From Stenotrophomonas lactitubi (GTDB taxonomy: Bacteria; Pseudomonadota; Gammaproteobacteria; Xanthomonadales; Xanthomonadaceae): 64,000 nucleotides of DNA. The stretch spans positions 3,968,001 through 4,032,000 of the forward strand of contig NZ_PHQX01000001.1 in assembly GCF_002803515.1 (NCBI RefSeq), given 5' to 3'. How positions within the stretch are numbered: the stretch's first letter is position 1; every line of letters starts with the position of its first letter. Position numbers and translations under genes: made by a program. This document shows, in pieces, positions 32,872 through 41,099 of this stretch. The notes beneath the pieces are model-generated. The model was not told the DNA's origin and did not search any database. It was given only the letters and a program-made list of their open reading frames with translations.

Positions 32872-33983
32872 CCGACACCCGCTCCCTGCACGGCCGCATC
32901 CTTACCCCGTTGGGCTGGCGTCGCGGCCAGGTCCAGTTCGATTCGCACGTGCGCCAACTGCAGGTGGACGACCACAGCGGCGGCGATGACCCGCAGCTGC
33001 CGGTGATCCTGCCCGGTTTCATCGACCTGCACGTGCATGGCGCGGCCGGCGTGGACCTGATGCAGGGCGGCGACGTGGCCCGCACCATCGCCCGCACCCA
33101 TGCGCGCTTCGGCACCACCACCCTGCTGGCGACCACCATGACCGCCGGCCTGGATGAGATCGAGTACGCGCTGCAGGGTGTTGCTGCAACAATGGCCGCG
33201 CCCGATGCCGATGCCGCGTGCATCGCCGGCGTGCACCTGGAAGGCCCCTTCATCAGCCCGCAGCGGCTGGGTGCACAACCCAACCGCACGATCGAGGCGA
33301 CCGTGGCGCTGGTGCAGCAGCTGCACGCGCTGGCGCCGATCCGGGTGATGACGCTGGCGCCTGAGATCGGCGAGCACACCGCACTGATTCCCGCGCTGTC
33401 CGCACTCGGCATGCGCGTGCAGCTCGGCCATAGCGCCGGCACCTATGAGGAAGGTGTGGCCGCATTGCAGGCGGGTGCTTCCGGCTTCACCCATCTGTTC
33501 AACGGCATGACCGGCGTCGACCACTATCAGCCTGGCATCGCCGCGGCTGCCCTGGCGCACGCGCAGTACGCCGAGATCATTCCCGACCTGCAGCACATCC
33601 ACCCCGGCGTGATCCGTCTGGCCGCACGCGCGATTCCACGCCTGTACGCGGTGACCGACGCGACCGCCGCCACTGGCATGCCCGATGGCGAGTACGCGCT
33701 GGGCGAGCAACGCGTGCACAAGTGCGGCGGCTGCGTGCGCCTGGCCACCGGCTCGCTGGCCGGCAGCGCGCTGACCATGGACCAGGCGCTGCGCAATCTG
33801 GTGCAGGTGGGATTGGAACTGGCTGACGCGTCGCAACGCGTGTCCACCTTCCCCGCCGATTACCTGGGCTTGAGCGATCGCGGCCGCATTGCGCCCGACG
33901 CCCGTGCCGACCTGGTGGTGCTGGATGCGGAACTGCGCCTGCAGCAGGTCGTGGTCGGTGGCCGCGTGATCGACCTGAACTAG
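32868..33983 (+). CDS. agaA: N-acetylgalactosamine-6-phosphate deacetylase
   Basis: This 371-residue amidohydrolase of the NagA/AgaA family removes the acetyl group from GalNAc-6-phosphate to feed AgaS. Metal-site motifs are PGFIDLHVHG, GVHLEGPFI, LGHSAGTYEEG and FTHLFNGMTG; the catalytic Asp is in AVTDATAATG. The length fits the family (about 370-380). Assignment to GalNAc rather than GlcNAc rests on the neighbours. The start overlaps agaR by four bases, so it is translationally coupled. A convergent pair of REP elements follows the stop, before the permease gene. Confidence 0.88.
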   Translation: MTDTRSLHGRILTPLGWRRGQVQFDSHVRQLQVDDHSGGDDPQLPVILPGFIDLHVHGAAGVDLMQGGDVARTIARTHARFGTTTLLATTMTAGLDEIEYALQGVAATMAAPDADAACIAGVHLEGPFISPQRLGAQPNRTIEATVALVQQLHALAPIRVMTLAPEIGEHTALIPALSALGMRVQLGHSAGTYEEGVAALQAGASGFTHLFNGMTGVDHYQPGIAAAALAHAQYAEIIPDLQHIHPGVIRLAARAIPRLYAVTDATAATGMPDGEYALGEQRVHKCGGCVRLATGSLAGSALTMDQALRNLVQVGLELADASQRVSTFPADYLGLSDRGRIAPDARADLVVLDAELRLQQVVVGGRVIDLN

Positions 33984-33996
33984 GCGACGCACGTCT

Positions 33997-34090
33997 GTAG
34001 AGCCGAGCCATGCTCGGCTGCTTTTCGCACCGACATCGACGACGTCCGCGCCGCGCTTCGCGCGGCAAGCCGAGCATGGCTCGGCTCTAC
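33997..34090. repeat. Two SMAG/REP elements in inverted orientation between agaA and the permease gene
   Basis: Plus copy: GTAG 33997-34000, stem 34001-34008 with 34012-34019. Minus copy: stem 34068-34075 with 34079-34086, ending CTAC at 34087-34090. The two copies can also pair with each other around an inner hairpin (34051-34065), forming one long stem. Within an operon such a structure may lower permease expression or stabilise the upstream message. Confidence 0.8.
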
Positions 34091-34152
34091 ATGAAGCGCG
34101 CAAGCGCATTGCATCAGCCACGCACCATCCCCGTTATTCCAGGAATACGCCG

Positions 34153-35952
34153 ATGACCGCAGCCACTGCACCTGCCGTACCCGCTTCCACCGCCCCGCGC
34201 TGGCCCGTACGCTACCTGCTCTTCATCGGCGGCCTCGGTGGCCTGCTGTACGGCATCGACATCGGCATCATCGCCGGCGCCCTGCCCTATCTTGAAGCCA
34301 CCGCCAGCCACGCCTGGCAGCTCAGCAGCCAGCAGCTCGGTTTCGTCGTCGCTGCGGTGCTGCTGGGCAGCGTGCTGTCCTCGCTGTTCGCCGGCATGAT
34401 CGCCGACCTCATCGGCCGTCGCGGTGCGATGCTGCTGGCCGGCATCCTGTTCACCGCCAGCATCCCGATCATGGCGCTTGCGTCGGGCTACACTCCGCTG
34501 CTGCTGGGGCGCCTGCTGCAGGGCGTCAGTGGTGGCCTGATCGGCGTGGTGATCCCGCTGTACCTGGCCGAAGTGCTCAGCCCCGAGCGGCGCGGCCGCG
34601 GCGCGGCGATGTTCCAGCTGCTGCTGACCGTCGGCCTGGTGCTGGCCGCGTTGATCGGGCTGTACCACGCGCATGCCGTGGACGCCGCCGCGGAAGCGGT
34701 GCGCTCGCTGCCGGTAGCGCAGCAGGCGCAGGAACTGTTCACGGTGAAGGACCACGCCTGGCGCACCATCTTCTGGACCTGCCTGGCGCCGGGCCTGCTG
34801 TTCTGCGCCGGTATCTTCTGGCTGTCCGAATCGCCGCGCTGGCTGGTGCGCCGTGGCCGCATCGATGATGCCCGCCGCAGCCTGCAACGCGTGCTGCCCG
34901 CGGCCGATGTCGAGCCCACGCTGGCACAGATCCAGGCGCCGGAATCGAGCAGCAGCGGCAAGCGCGACCCACTGCTCAGCCGTCGCTACGTGGTGCCGTT
35001 CGTGTTGGCCTGCGTGGTGCTGGCCTGCACCCAGGCCACCGGCATCAACTCGGTGCTGGCCTATGCGGTGAACATCCTCAACCAGGCAGGCCTGTCCGGC
35101 TCGGTCGCCAACGGCGCCGACGTGGCGATCAAGCTGCTCAACGCGGTGATGACCGTGGTCGCGCTGCTGCTGGTCGACCGCAAGGGCCGCAAGTTCCTGC
35201 TGATGCTGGGCAGCGGTGGCATCTGCGTTGCCTTGCTGGCCGCAGCAACGCTGTTCTTCCAGGCCGAACGTGGCCGCGCCGACGTGCAGCCGCAGCTGCA
35301 GGCCGCGGTAAGTGGCGACGGCCTGCAACTGGTACTCGACGACGCGCAGTGGCAGCGTCTTGCCGGTAGCGTCGACCGCGAGGGCCGGCCGCTGCAGCTG
35401 ACCGTGTCCTACGCCTACGGCGACTTCACCAACGTACGCGCCCTGCGCAGCGACAACCTGACCGACCGCGAGCTGCGCATCGAACGCGCGGGCACCGTGC
35501 AGCCGGACAGCGTCATCGGCGCGTTCTTCCGCACGTTGCACCTGAATCCGTTCGCCGACCCGGCCAGTGCCGCGCAGGCACCGCTGCGCATCGAGCAGGC
35601 GCGCATCGGCCCGATCCCGCCGCCCGCGCATGGCTGGGCCGTCGCCACCTGCATCCTGGTGTTCGTGGCGTTCTTCGCGGTTGGCCCCGGTGTGTGCGTA
35701 TGGCTGGCGCTGTCCGAGCTGATGCCCAATCGCATCCGCTCCAACGGCATGAGCATCGCGCTGCTGATCAACCAGTTCGTGTCCACCACCATCGCCGCGA
35801 TCTTCCTGCCGACGGTGGGGCACTACGGCTACGCCAGCATGTTCCTGTTCTGGGCCGGCTGCACGTTCGTGTTCTTCCTGGTGGCTGCGCTGTGGCTGCC
35901 GGAAACCAAGGGCCGCTCGCTGGAAGAGATCGAAGCCGGGTTCGCCCGGTAG
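34153..35952 (+). CDS. MFS sugar permease with a large periplasmic insertion (AgaP-like)
   Basis: This 599-residue inner-membrane sugar-porter protein carries signatures GLLYGIDIGIIAGALPYLE, ADLIGRRGAMLL, LSESPRWLVRRGR, DRKGRKFLL and LPETKGRSLEEIE. Family members are usually 450-500 residues. The excess is a hydrophilic segment of about 125 residues (about 371-495, encoded at 35266-35636) between the predicted ninth and tenth membrane segments, which faces the periplasm. Position after agaA makes GalNAc the probable substrate, taking the role played by a PTS in enterobacteria. AGGAA precedes the ATG. Confidence 0.85.
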   Translation: MTAATAPAVPASTAPRWPVRYLLFIGGLGGLLYGIDIGIIAGALPYLEATASHAWQLSSQQLGFVVAAVLLGSVLSSLFAGMIADLIGRRGAMLLAGILFTASIPIMALASGYTPLLLGRLLQGVSGGLIGVVIPLYLAEVLSPERRGRGAAMFQLLLTVGLVLAALIGLYHAHAVDAAAEAVRSLPVAQQAQELFTVKDHAWRTIFWTCLAPGLLFCAGIFWLSESPRWLVRRGRIDDARRSLQRVLPAADVEPTLAQIQAPESSSSGKRDPLLSRRYVVPFVLACVVLACTQATGINSVLAYAVNILNQAGLSGSVANGADVAIKLLNAVMTVVALLLVDRKGRKFLLMLGSGGICVALLAAATLFFQAERGRADVQPQLQAAVSGDGLQLVLDDAQWQRLAGSVDREGRPLQLTVSYAYGDFTNVRALRSDNLTDRELRIERAGTVQPDSVIGAFFRTLHLNPFADPASAAQAPLRIEQARIGPIPPPAHGWAVATCILVFVAFFAVGPGVCVWLALSELMPNRIRSNGMSIALLINQFVSTTIAAIFLPTVGHYGYASMFLFWAGCTFVFFLVAALWLPETKGRSLEEIEAGFAR

Positions 35953-36035
35953 CGGTCGACCTTGGTCGACCTCCGCGCGCAGCGCGGAGGTCATATGGCT
36001 GGATCAAAGCGCAGTCGACTTTCAGCCGACGCTAC
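35949..36035. repeat. REP elements and hairpin at the convergent end of the aga operon
   Basis: GTAG at 35949-35952 overlaps the permease stop and is followed by GGTCGACC twice (35954-35961, 35964-35971). Next comes a perfect 11-bp hairpin (35968-35978 with 35982-35992), then a minus-oriented element ending CTAC (36014-36035). It lies between convergent genes and probably ends both transcripts, although no T-tract is present. Confidence 0.75.
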
Positions 36036-36063
36036 CCATCGCGCTGCCGCAGTGAAGCAGCCC

Positions 36064-36615
36064 TCAGCGCAGCTTGCGCAGCTTGAACGCCACCAGCACC
36101 TGCAGCACGCCGTACAGCAGGCTGCCGATGCCGATCCACAACGTGGTTACCGCCACGCCGGCATACGGGTTGGCTGCAAACAGCAGGCCCAGCACGATTG
36201 CCAGCACACCGCTGAGGATCAGCAGCCACTCACCCTGGATCTGCTTGCGTACGCGAATGGCGAAGACGATGCGGTAGATACCCGCCACCAGCAGCCATGC
36301 CGCCAGGAACAGCACCAGCACGCTGGCAGTGGCCAGCGGATTGATCACGGCCAGGATGCCGAAGCCCAGCGAGGCGACGACGTAGAGCAGCAGCCAGCCG
36401 CGCGAGGCGCCGCTGCTACCGGTGACCAGCGCCAGCAGGCTGATGACACCCTCGACGATGGCCATCACGCCCAGCGTCCACGCCAGCGCGATGGCGGCCG
36501 ACATCGGCCAGCCGATCGCGATGATGCCGAAGCCCAGCGCGACCAGACCGTACAGCAGCAGGATCCACCAGCTGCGTCCAACGGCCGACAACAGGGGAGA
36601 CAAGGGGGAATTCAT
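36064..36615 (-). CDS. HdeD-family membrane protein
   Basis: The 183-residue protein consists of about six hydrophobic helices in two similar halves: SWWILLLYGLVALGFGIIAI and later GEWLLILSGVLAIVLGLLFA. The pattern is that of HdeD/DUF308 proteins. It ends in a basic AFKLRKLR tail on the cytoplasmic side. In E. coli, HdeD belongs to the acid-resistance island; elsewhere its function is unknown. The ATG at 36615 is chosen over a GTG two codons earlier because AAGGAG lies 5 bases upstream. Confidence 0.85.
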   Translation of the reverse strand: MNSPLSPLLSAVGRSWWILLLYGLVALGFGIIAIGWPMSAAIALAWTLGVMAIVEGVISLLALVTGSSGASRGWLLLYVVASLGFGILAVINPLATASVLVLFLAAWLLVAGIYRIVFAIRVRKQIQGEWLLILSGVLAIVLGLLFAANPYAGVAVTTLWIGIGSLLYGVLQVLVAFKLRKLR

Positions 36616-36673
36616 GACCACTCCTTCGATCCGGGTTCGTGATCATCCTAGCCCCTGTCGATGAAAGGAGCGA

Positions 36674-37369
36674 TCACGGCACGCGAGCGCAGACCCATGC
36701 ACGCACCTCCCCTGCACCCACCAGCCGCAGCGTCTCTGCAATCTCCAGCACGGTACTGCCGGTGGTCATCACATCGTCGACGATGGTCAGCCGCGCTGGG
36801 ACGGCGCCGCGCACATCGAAGGCGTCGAACAGGTTGTCGCGGCGCTGCTCGGCGCTGCGTTCGGACTGCGGGGCGGTGTGGCGACGACGATACAACCCGC
36901 GCCACGTCGGCAACTGCAGCAGGCGACACAGCTCGGCGGCCTGGTCGTAGCCACGCTGGCGCAGCCGCTTGCGGTGCAGTGGCACGGGTACCAGCGGCGC
37001 GCACGACCATGGCGGCGGGTTGCGCAGCATCAACTGCGCAAGCAGGCGCCCGGCAGCCAGATCCTGATGGAATTTGTAGCGGACCAGCAATTGATCGACC
37101 GGCGGTAGATACAGCAGGCTGGCATGGGTCGCGGTCTGCGCTGGCGGCTCATCGCGGCAGGTTCCGCAGATGGGAAGGGCTTCATCCGGTAGCGGCAGCG
37201 CGCAGCGAAGGCAGGCGCGACCCGCCCACGGCAGCTCGGCGAGGCAGGCGGGGCAAAGATCGAGGCTGTCATGGCCGCGCTCGCTGCAGACCAGGCAGCG
37301 CAGGGGCAGCAGCAGGCAGAAGGCAGCCTGCAATGGTTCACCAAGGGCAGAAGGCAGTGGGAGGCGCAT
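36674..37369 (-). CDS. comF: ComF-family phosphoribosyltransferase-like protein
   Basis: The product is 231 residues. Two Cys-rich knuckles lie near the N-terminus (CLVCSER with LCPACL, and CLRCALPL with CGTCRD), probably binding zinc. The phosphoribosyltransferase fold follows, with VPVPLHRKRLRQRGYDQA and the PRPP loop TIVDDVMTTGSTV. ComF takes part in DNA uptake and recombination in transformable bacteria. GTG 37402 is an alternative start 11 codons upstream; neither start has a good binding site. In many Xanthomonadaceae comF lies beside bioB; here about 3.7 kb of small genes separate them. Confidence 0.88.
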   Translation of the reverse strand: MRLPLPSALGEPLQAAFCLLLPLRCLVCSERGHDSLDLCPACLAELPWAGRACLRCALPLPDEALPICGTCRDEPPAQTATHASLLYLPPVDQLLVRYKFHQDLAAGRLLAQLMLRNPPPWSCAPLVPVPLHRKRLRQRGYDQAAELCRLLQLPTWRGLYRRRHTAPQSERSAEQRRDNLFDAFDVRGAVPARLTIVDDVMTTGSTVLEIAETLRLVGAGEVRAWVCARVP

Positions 37370-37694
37370 GCCGCAGCATCGCCCTGCAAGCGCGACCTGC
37401 ACATCGGTGAAGTAGCTGGATACATGTCAGTACAGGGAGCGTTGCCCTTGGGGGTCCGCGTCTTGCGCGGCCGTAAGCCTGCGTCGCACCTGCTACCGCG
37501 CGCTTTCCCTCCACCACGCGGATGCCCAGACCGTGCTTGGCCGAGATAGGGGTCACATGGTGGCAGGCGCGATCGAAGGGATCGCGGGTGATCATCACGC
37601 CCGAGCTGTCCGAGGGCGCGGCAAACCATCCCTGCGGATCCACCGCCAGCTATCATCACCATGGGCACGGTTGCCCTGGACGGATCTCTGCTGC

Positions 37695-38189
37695 ATGGAC
37701 GGACTGACGCTTGTCAAAGCAACCGCGCAGGATGCGGATGTGGTCTTCAGACTGATGCAGCTGTACTACTTCGAAGCTTCGGCCTGGAGTGATGAGGAGA
37801 TCCGTGCCGATGGTCTTTACGACTGCGCACTTGCCGATGTCCGGGCTCGCCTGCAGGAAGAACCCGAGTGGACCCGTCTGCTCTGGCTCGATGGCCTGCT
37901 GTGTGGATTCGTCCAGGTGGATGACGTCGAGTTCCAGGGGCGGCGCGTGCCAGAGTTGGCGGATCTGTTCATCCTTCCAAAACATCGCGGTAAAGGCATC
38001 GCATCAGCAGTGGTTGCAGACCTCGTGCGGCCAACAACGGGGGAATGGTTGCTGGCCACATTCCGCAAGGACCATGCAGCGCACGCATTCTGGGAGCGCA
38101 ATCTTGCAAAGATGGGAATGGCTTGCAGCGTCCCAGCCGGGTCAGAGGGAACAGACTTTCGCTTGTTCCTGATCAGGGCAATATCCTGA
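37695..38189 (+). CDS. GNAT-family acetyltransferase
   Basis: The 164-residue product has the GNAT fold. The acetyl-CoA pyrophosphate loop is LPKHRGKGIASAVV (about 100-113), and the C-terminal part FRKDHAAHAFWERNLAKMGM matches motif B. The N-terminal LVKATAQDADVVFRLMQLYY is typical of small-molecule N-acetyltransferases. The ATG at 37695 is where homology-like sequence begins; the frame is open for 54 more codons upstream without family features. The substrate is unknown. The 290 bases before it hold the comF promoter region and nothing recognised. Confidence 0.82.
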   Translation: MDGLTLVKATAQDADVVFRLMQLYYFEASAWSDEEIRADGLYDCALADVRARLQEEPEWTRLLWLDGLLCGFVQVDDVEFQGRRVPELADLFILPKHRGKGIASAVVADLVRPTTGEWLLATFRKDHAAHAFWERNLAKMGMACSVPAGSEGTDFRLFLIRAIS

Positions 38190-38310
38190 TGTTGATGCAC
38201 CTGTCCAATGCATGGCGGTGCAGATTATTCATCAAAACCGCTTGTTTTTCCCTCTTCGGGACCGTGCACTGTCGACCAGCGCTGTGCACGAAACTCCGAA
38301 CGGATCGACG

Positions 38311-38601
38311 TCAGGCGCGCGCAAGCGCGATCCATCGGTAGCCGAAATAGACGGCGCCTGCGGCAACGGGCGCCAGACTTATCCAGAGCGGCAGCCCGAG
38401 CACGAAGAACATCAGTGTGGCGGCGGCAAGCGCGAGGATCGACAGCCCGATCACCCTGATATCAAACAACGCGATATCCGCTGCGTCTTCTTTCCAGGTG
38501 TTTTGCGCCCGGCCCCTGCTGGCGCGCTGCCGACGCAGCAGCCATGCATCGGAGACGAAGCTGGCTATCCCTTCCAACAGATCACCGATGAAGCCAGACA
38601 T
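38311..38601 (-). CDS. Small membrane protein (96 residues)
   Basis: It starts MSGFIGDLLEGIASFVSDAW, followed by a basic stretch (LLRRQRASRGRAQ) and two adjoining hydrophobic segments (IGLSILALAAATLMFFVLGL and ISLAPVAAGAVYFGYRWIA). This is probably a two-helix inner-membrane hairpin with the N-terminus in the cytoplasm. The ATG has AGGGA about 6 bases upstream. No family is recognised. It is divergent from the H-NS-like gene, with 159 bases between the two starts. Confidence 0.7.
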   Translation of the reverse strand: MSGFIGDLLEGIASFVSDAWLLRRQRASRGRAQNTWKEDAADIALFDIRVIGLSILALAAATLMFFVLGLPLWISLAPVAAGAVYFGYRWIALARA

Positions 38602-38760
38602 GGACGATCCCTGACGGCCGGATTGAAGGGGTAGATCTTCAAGGCGCGCGCGCTGGCGCGTCAAGCGATCGTTCCCGGGGCCCGGGGGAGCCGATCCAGC
38701 GTGGTGGATCGTGGCATGCGCTGCTTGACAGGCAACCGGGATGTCCTGACTCTCCGCAGC

Positions 38761-39183
38761 ATGACTATCGACGTTGAACACCTGAGCCTGCGCGAACTGA
38801 ACGCCCTTGTGACTGCTGCCGAGCAGCGGAGGGCGCTGGTCGCCAGCCGCCGCCCGGTGGCCGTCGTCCGCCGCAAGCTGATCGCCTTCGCTGCGCAATG
38901 CGGTTACACGATCGAGGAACTGATCGACACCGCACCCGCCGAGGCCACGGCCCCGGCGAGAAAACCTGCCGCACGGCGCAAGCCCGGCAAGGTAGCCGCC
39001 AAGTACCGCGATCCGGACAACAAGCGCAACACGTGGTCGGGCCGCGGCCGGATGCCGCGCTGGCTTGCCGAGAAGACCAAGCATGGCCGTAGCCCCGCTG
39101 ATTTCCTGATTCCCGGGCTGGGCCGGTCCGCCGCTCGCAAGACCAGCACGATCGGCCAGAAGACGGTTTTCAAGCAGGGCTGA
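38761..39183 (+). CDS. H-NS-family nucleoid protein
   Basis: The 140-residue protein has an N-terminal coiled region (LRELNALVTAAEQRRALVAS), which is the oligomerisation part. After an Ala/Pro/Lys-rich linker comes the H-NS DNA-binding motif KYRDPDNKRNTWSGRGRMPR, continuing WLAEKTKHGRSPADFL. This is the form common in Xanthomonads and Bordetella (BpH3/XrvA-like). The C-terminus is longer and more basic than in E. coli H-NS. Such proteins silence AT-rich, horizontally gained genes. The ATG at 38761 starts at the conserved part; an ATG 15 codons upstream is possible. Confidence 0.88.
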   Translation: MTIDVEHLSLRELNALVTAAEQRRALVASRRPVAVVRRKLIAFAAQCGYTIEELIDTAPAEATAPARKPAARRKPGKVAAKYRDPDNKRNTWSGRGRMPRWLAEKTKHGRSPADFLIPGLGRSAARKTSTIGQKTVFKQG

Positions 39184-39343
39184 TTGGTCGTTTGAAGCCG
39201 CCGCGCCACTCACGGCGGCGTCTCATCGCTGAACCGTGCAGCCAGCGCACACGTTTCCGGGTCGGGCGGTGCATCCGCTGGTCTGCCTGCTGCGTACCTT
39301 CCATGCCCCCATGCCGGGGGCGGAAGTACTCAGGAGACGCACC

Positions 39344-39907
39344 ATGCACGCTCTTCTTCAACGTATCGCCCTCACCGCCAGCCTTGCTGTGCTCTGCGGC
39401 ACCGCCTCGGTCAGCTTTGCCGCTGACACGGTGATGGTCGGTGGCGCTGCGATGTACCCGAACAAAACCATCGTTGAGAACGCCCTCAACTCGAAGGATC
39501 ACACCACGCTGGTCGCAGCCGTGAAGGCCGCCGGGCTGGTGGACACGCTCAATGGCAAAGGCCCGTTCACGGTCTTTGCGCCCACCAACGAAGCATTCGC
39601 CAAGTTGCCCGCAGGCACGGTCGACACCCTGGTCAAGCCGGAGCACAAGGCAGACCTGACGAAGATCCTGACCTACCACGTGGTTGCCGGTACCCACACC
39701 TCGCAGCAGCTGATGGCCGATGCAAAGAAACACGGCGGCACGGTGTCGCTGAAAACTGTGGAAGGCGAGCCGCTGACCGTGAAGCTGCACGACGGCGCGC
39801 TATGGGTGGTTGATGCCAAGGGCGGCAAGGCCGCTATCAGCATTGCCGATGTCAGGCAGTCCAATGGCGTGATCCACGTGGTGGACACGGTGCTGATGCC
39901 GAAGTGA
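39344..39907 (+). CDS. Exported fasciclin-domain protein
   Basis: The 187-residue protein has a signal peptide (IALTASLAVLCGTASVSFAA) and a single FAS1 domain (about 50-187). FAS1 landmarks are HTTLVAAVKAAGLVDTL, GPFTVFAPTNEAFAKLP (H1 region), LTYHVVAGTHTSQQLM, and the H2-type ending ADVRQSNGVIHVVDTVLMP. FAS1 proteins mediate adhesion or matrix interactions; bacterial single-domain forms are secreted. AGGAG lies 7 bases before the ATG. The transcript appears to be monocistronic. Confidence 0.9.
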   Translation: MHALLQRIALTASLAVLCGTASVSFAADTVMVGGAAMYPNKTIVENALNSKDHTTLVAAVKAAGLVDTLNGKGPFTVFAPTNEAFAKLPAGTVDTLVKPEHKADLTKILTYHVVAGTHTSQQLMADAKKHGGTVSLKTVEGEPLTVKLHDGALWVVDAKGGKAAISIADVRQSNGVIHVVDTVLMPK

Positions 39908-40028
39908 TCTGATGCGCCGGGCGGGCATTCACGCGAGTGCCCGATCTGGTTCGGGCGTGTACGGCCGGGCATCTGCAAGAATCTGCTCCTGCAGCGGCAT
40001 CCGCAGCACTTGCGGGATGTAGCAGACG

Positions 40029-40337
40029 TCATACCCCGAGACGATTGAGTACGTGCACCAGCTCCAACTGGTTGCAGCCTCCAGCGGGCAACACGCCATC
40101 TGCGCCCGGCACCCCTATCTCGAACCCATACTCCACATCCTCGAAGTACAGCAGGCCCTGTGGAAATTGAGCCACGACCAGCACCGGCTCAATCAACCCC
40201 AAGCGATGCAGCCGCACCGGATGGATCGGCACCCTCAGCAAGGCAAAGGCTGCCTGTTGCTGCGGCGAGCAATCCTGCAGCTGGCGAGCAATCAACGCTT
40301 CCAGTTCCTGCTCGGTCATCGGTTCCCAGCTGTCCAT
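40029..40337 (-). CDS. Hypothetical protein (102 residues)
   Basis: The soluble, acidic product starts MDSWEPMTEQELEALIARQL and continues with LLRVPIHPVRLHRLG, VLVVAQFPQGLLYFEDVEYG and NQLELVHVLNRLGV. No family is recognised. AGGAG stands 5 bases before the ATG. It follows the DUF3658-like gene by 38 bases in the same direction and is probably its operon partner. Confidence 0.7.
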   Translation of the reverse strand: MDSWEPMTEQELEALIARQLQDCSPQQQAAFALLRVPIHPVRLHRLGLIEPVLVVAQFPQGLLYFEDVEYGFEIGVPGADGVLPAGGCNQLELVHVLNRLGV

Positions 40338-40375
40338 GTAGGCTCCTGCAGTTTCACTTCCCGCTGTCGGGATCA

Positions 40376-40942
40376 TCAGCGTGCCCTTCGTACCTCGCTG
40401 TAACGCATGCGCGACAGATCACCTGCTGCCTCCAGGACGCCCCGCTCCACCAGCGTGCGCACACGCCCTGCGTAGAACACATCTGGAATTCCCGGTTGAC
40501 GTTCGGCGTCCAGCGACATCGCCGTACCCACGACATAGGCGACTTTGCGGAACTGGCCGTCACAGTGGGAAAGCAACTGCTGATCGATCCACGCGAGGTC
40601 CTCGTCGGTCAGCGATGCGATGCGGTGCCGCTGCTCGTTGGTGAGGTCCGCGTCGCTGTCCGGTGCATCGTCAGCATCAGGTAACCGGCCATTTACAGCC
40701 AGAAGGCGAACCAGTACGAAAAAGCCAAAGTCAGCCAACTCCGCTTCGGACAGGCTTTCGGGGTCGGCAAGCATGCTCGGTGGATAGTCTTTGAATGTAA
40801 CGAACGTACGGTGCTGCCACATACCGGCAGTCTCCGATTTGCGCAGGTCATCCAACACCAGACGCACACCTCCATCAGGCAGATCAGCCAGGCTGCACAG
40901 CACAGCGTTGCGACAGGTTGCAGCGTTCTGATGCGGGTTCAT
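40376..40942 (-). CDS. DUF3658-like protein
   Basis: The 188-residue soluble protein has a C-terminal half, from LTDEDLAWIDQQLLSHCDGQ to VFYAGRVRTLVERGVLEAAG and LSRMRYSEVR, that resembles DUF3658, a domain of unknown function found in small accessory proteins. The N-terminal half (LADLPDGGVRLVLDDLRKSE) is not recognised. The ATG at 40942 is used; a GTG four codons upstream is possible. It is divergent from bioB and forms a likely operon with the 102-residue hypothetical protein. Confidence 0.7.
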   Translation of the reverse strand: MNPHQNAATCRNAVLCSLADLPDGGVRLVLDDLRKSETAGMWQHRTFVTFKDYPPSMLADPESLSEAELADFGFFVLVRLLAVNGRLPDADDAPDSDADLTNEQRHRIASLTDEDLAWIDQQLLSHCDGQFRKVAYVVGTAMSLDAERQPGIPDVFYAGRVRTLVERGVLEAAGDLSRMRYSEVRRAR

Positions 40943-41011
40943 GCCGATTCTCACGTTCCATGTGTAGCGGCGAACTTAGCACCGCCGCATTGGATTTGGG
41001 TGGCGGCACGC

Positions 41012-41043
41012 TGTAAACCATAAACATAAATACATGGTTGACA
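41012..41043 (+). promoter_or_regulatory. BirA (biotin repressor) operator in front of bioB
   Basis: TGTAAACC (41012-41019) and GGTTGACA (41036-41043) are separated by 16 bases, the form of the BirA operator (inverted TGTAAACC arms). The AT-rich spacer contains a -10-like CATAAAT. Biotinyl-BirA bound here would block bioB transcription when biotin is plentiful. The site overlaps an ATG at 41034, which argues against that ATG as the bioB start. Confidence 0.85.
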
Positions 41044-41099
41044 GAAGTCCCAGCCCCACCCAGACTGCGCCCTCGCTCCAGCCCTTCCAAGGTCCCGCC

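Noticed and set aside
41034..41099. Earlier ATG for bioB
   Set aside because: It lies inside the BirA operator and promoter spacer and adds 22 residues absent from known BioB proteins.
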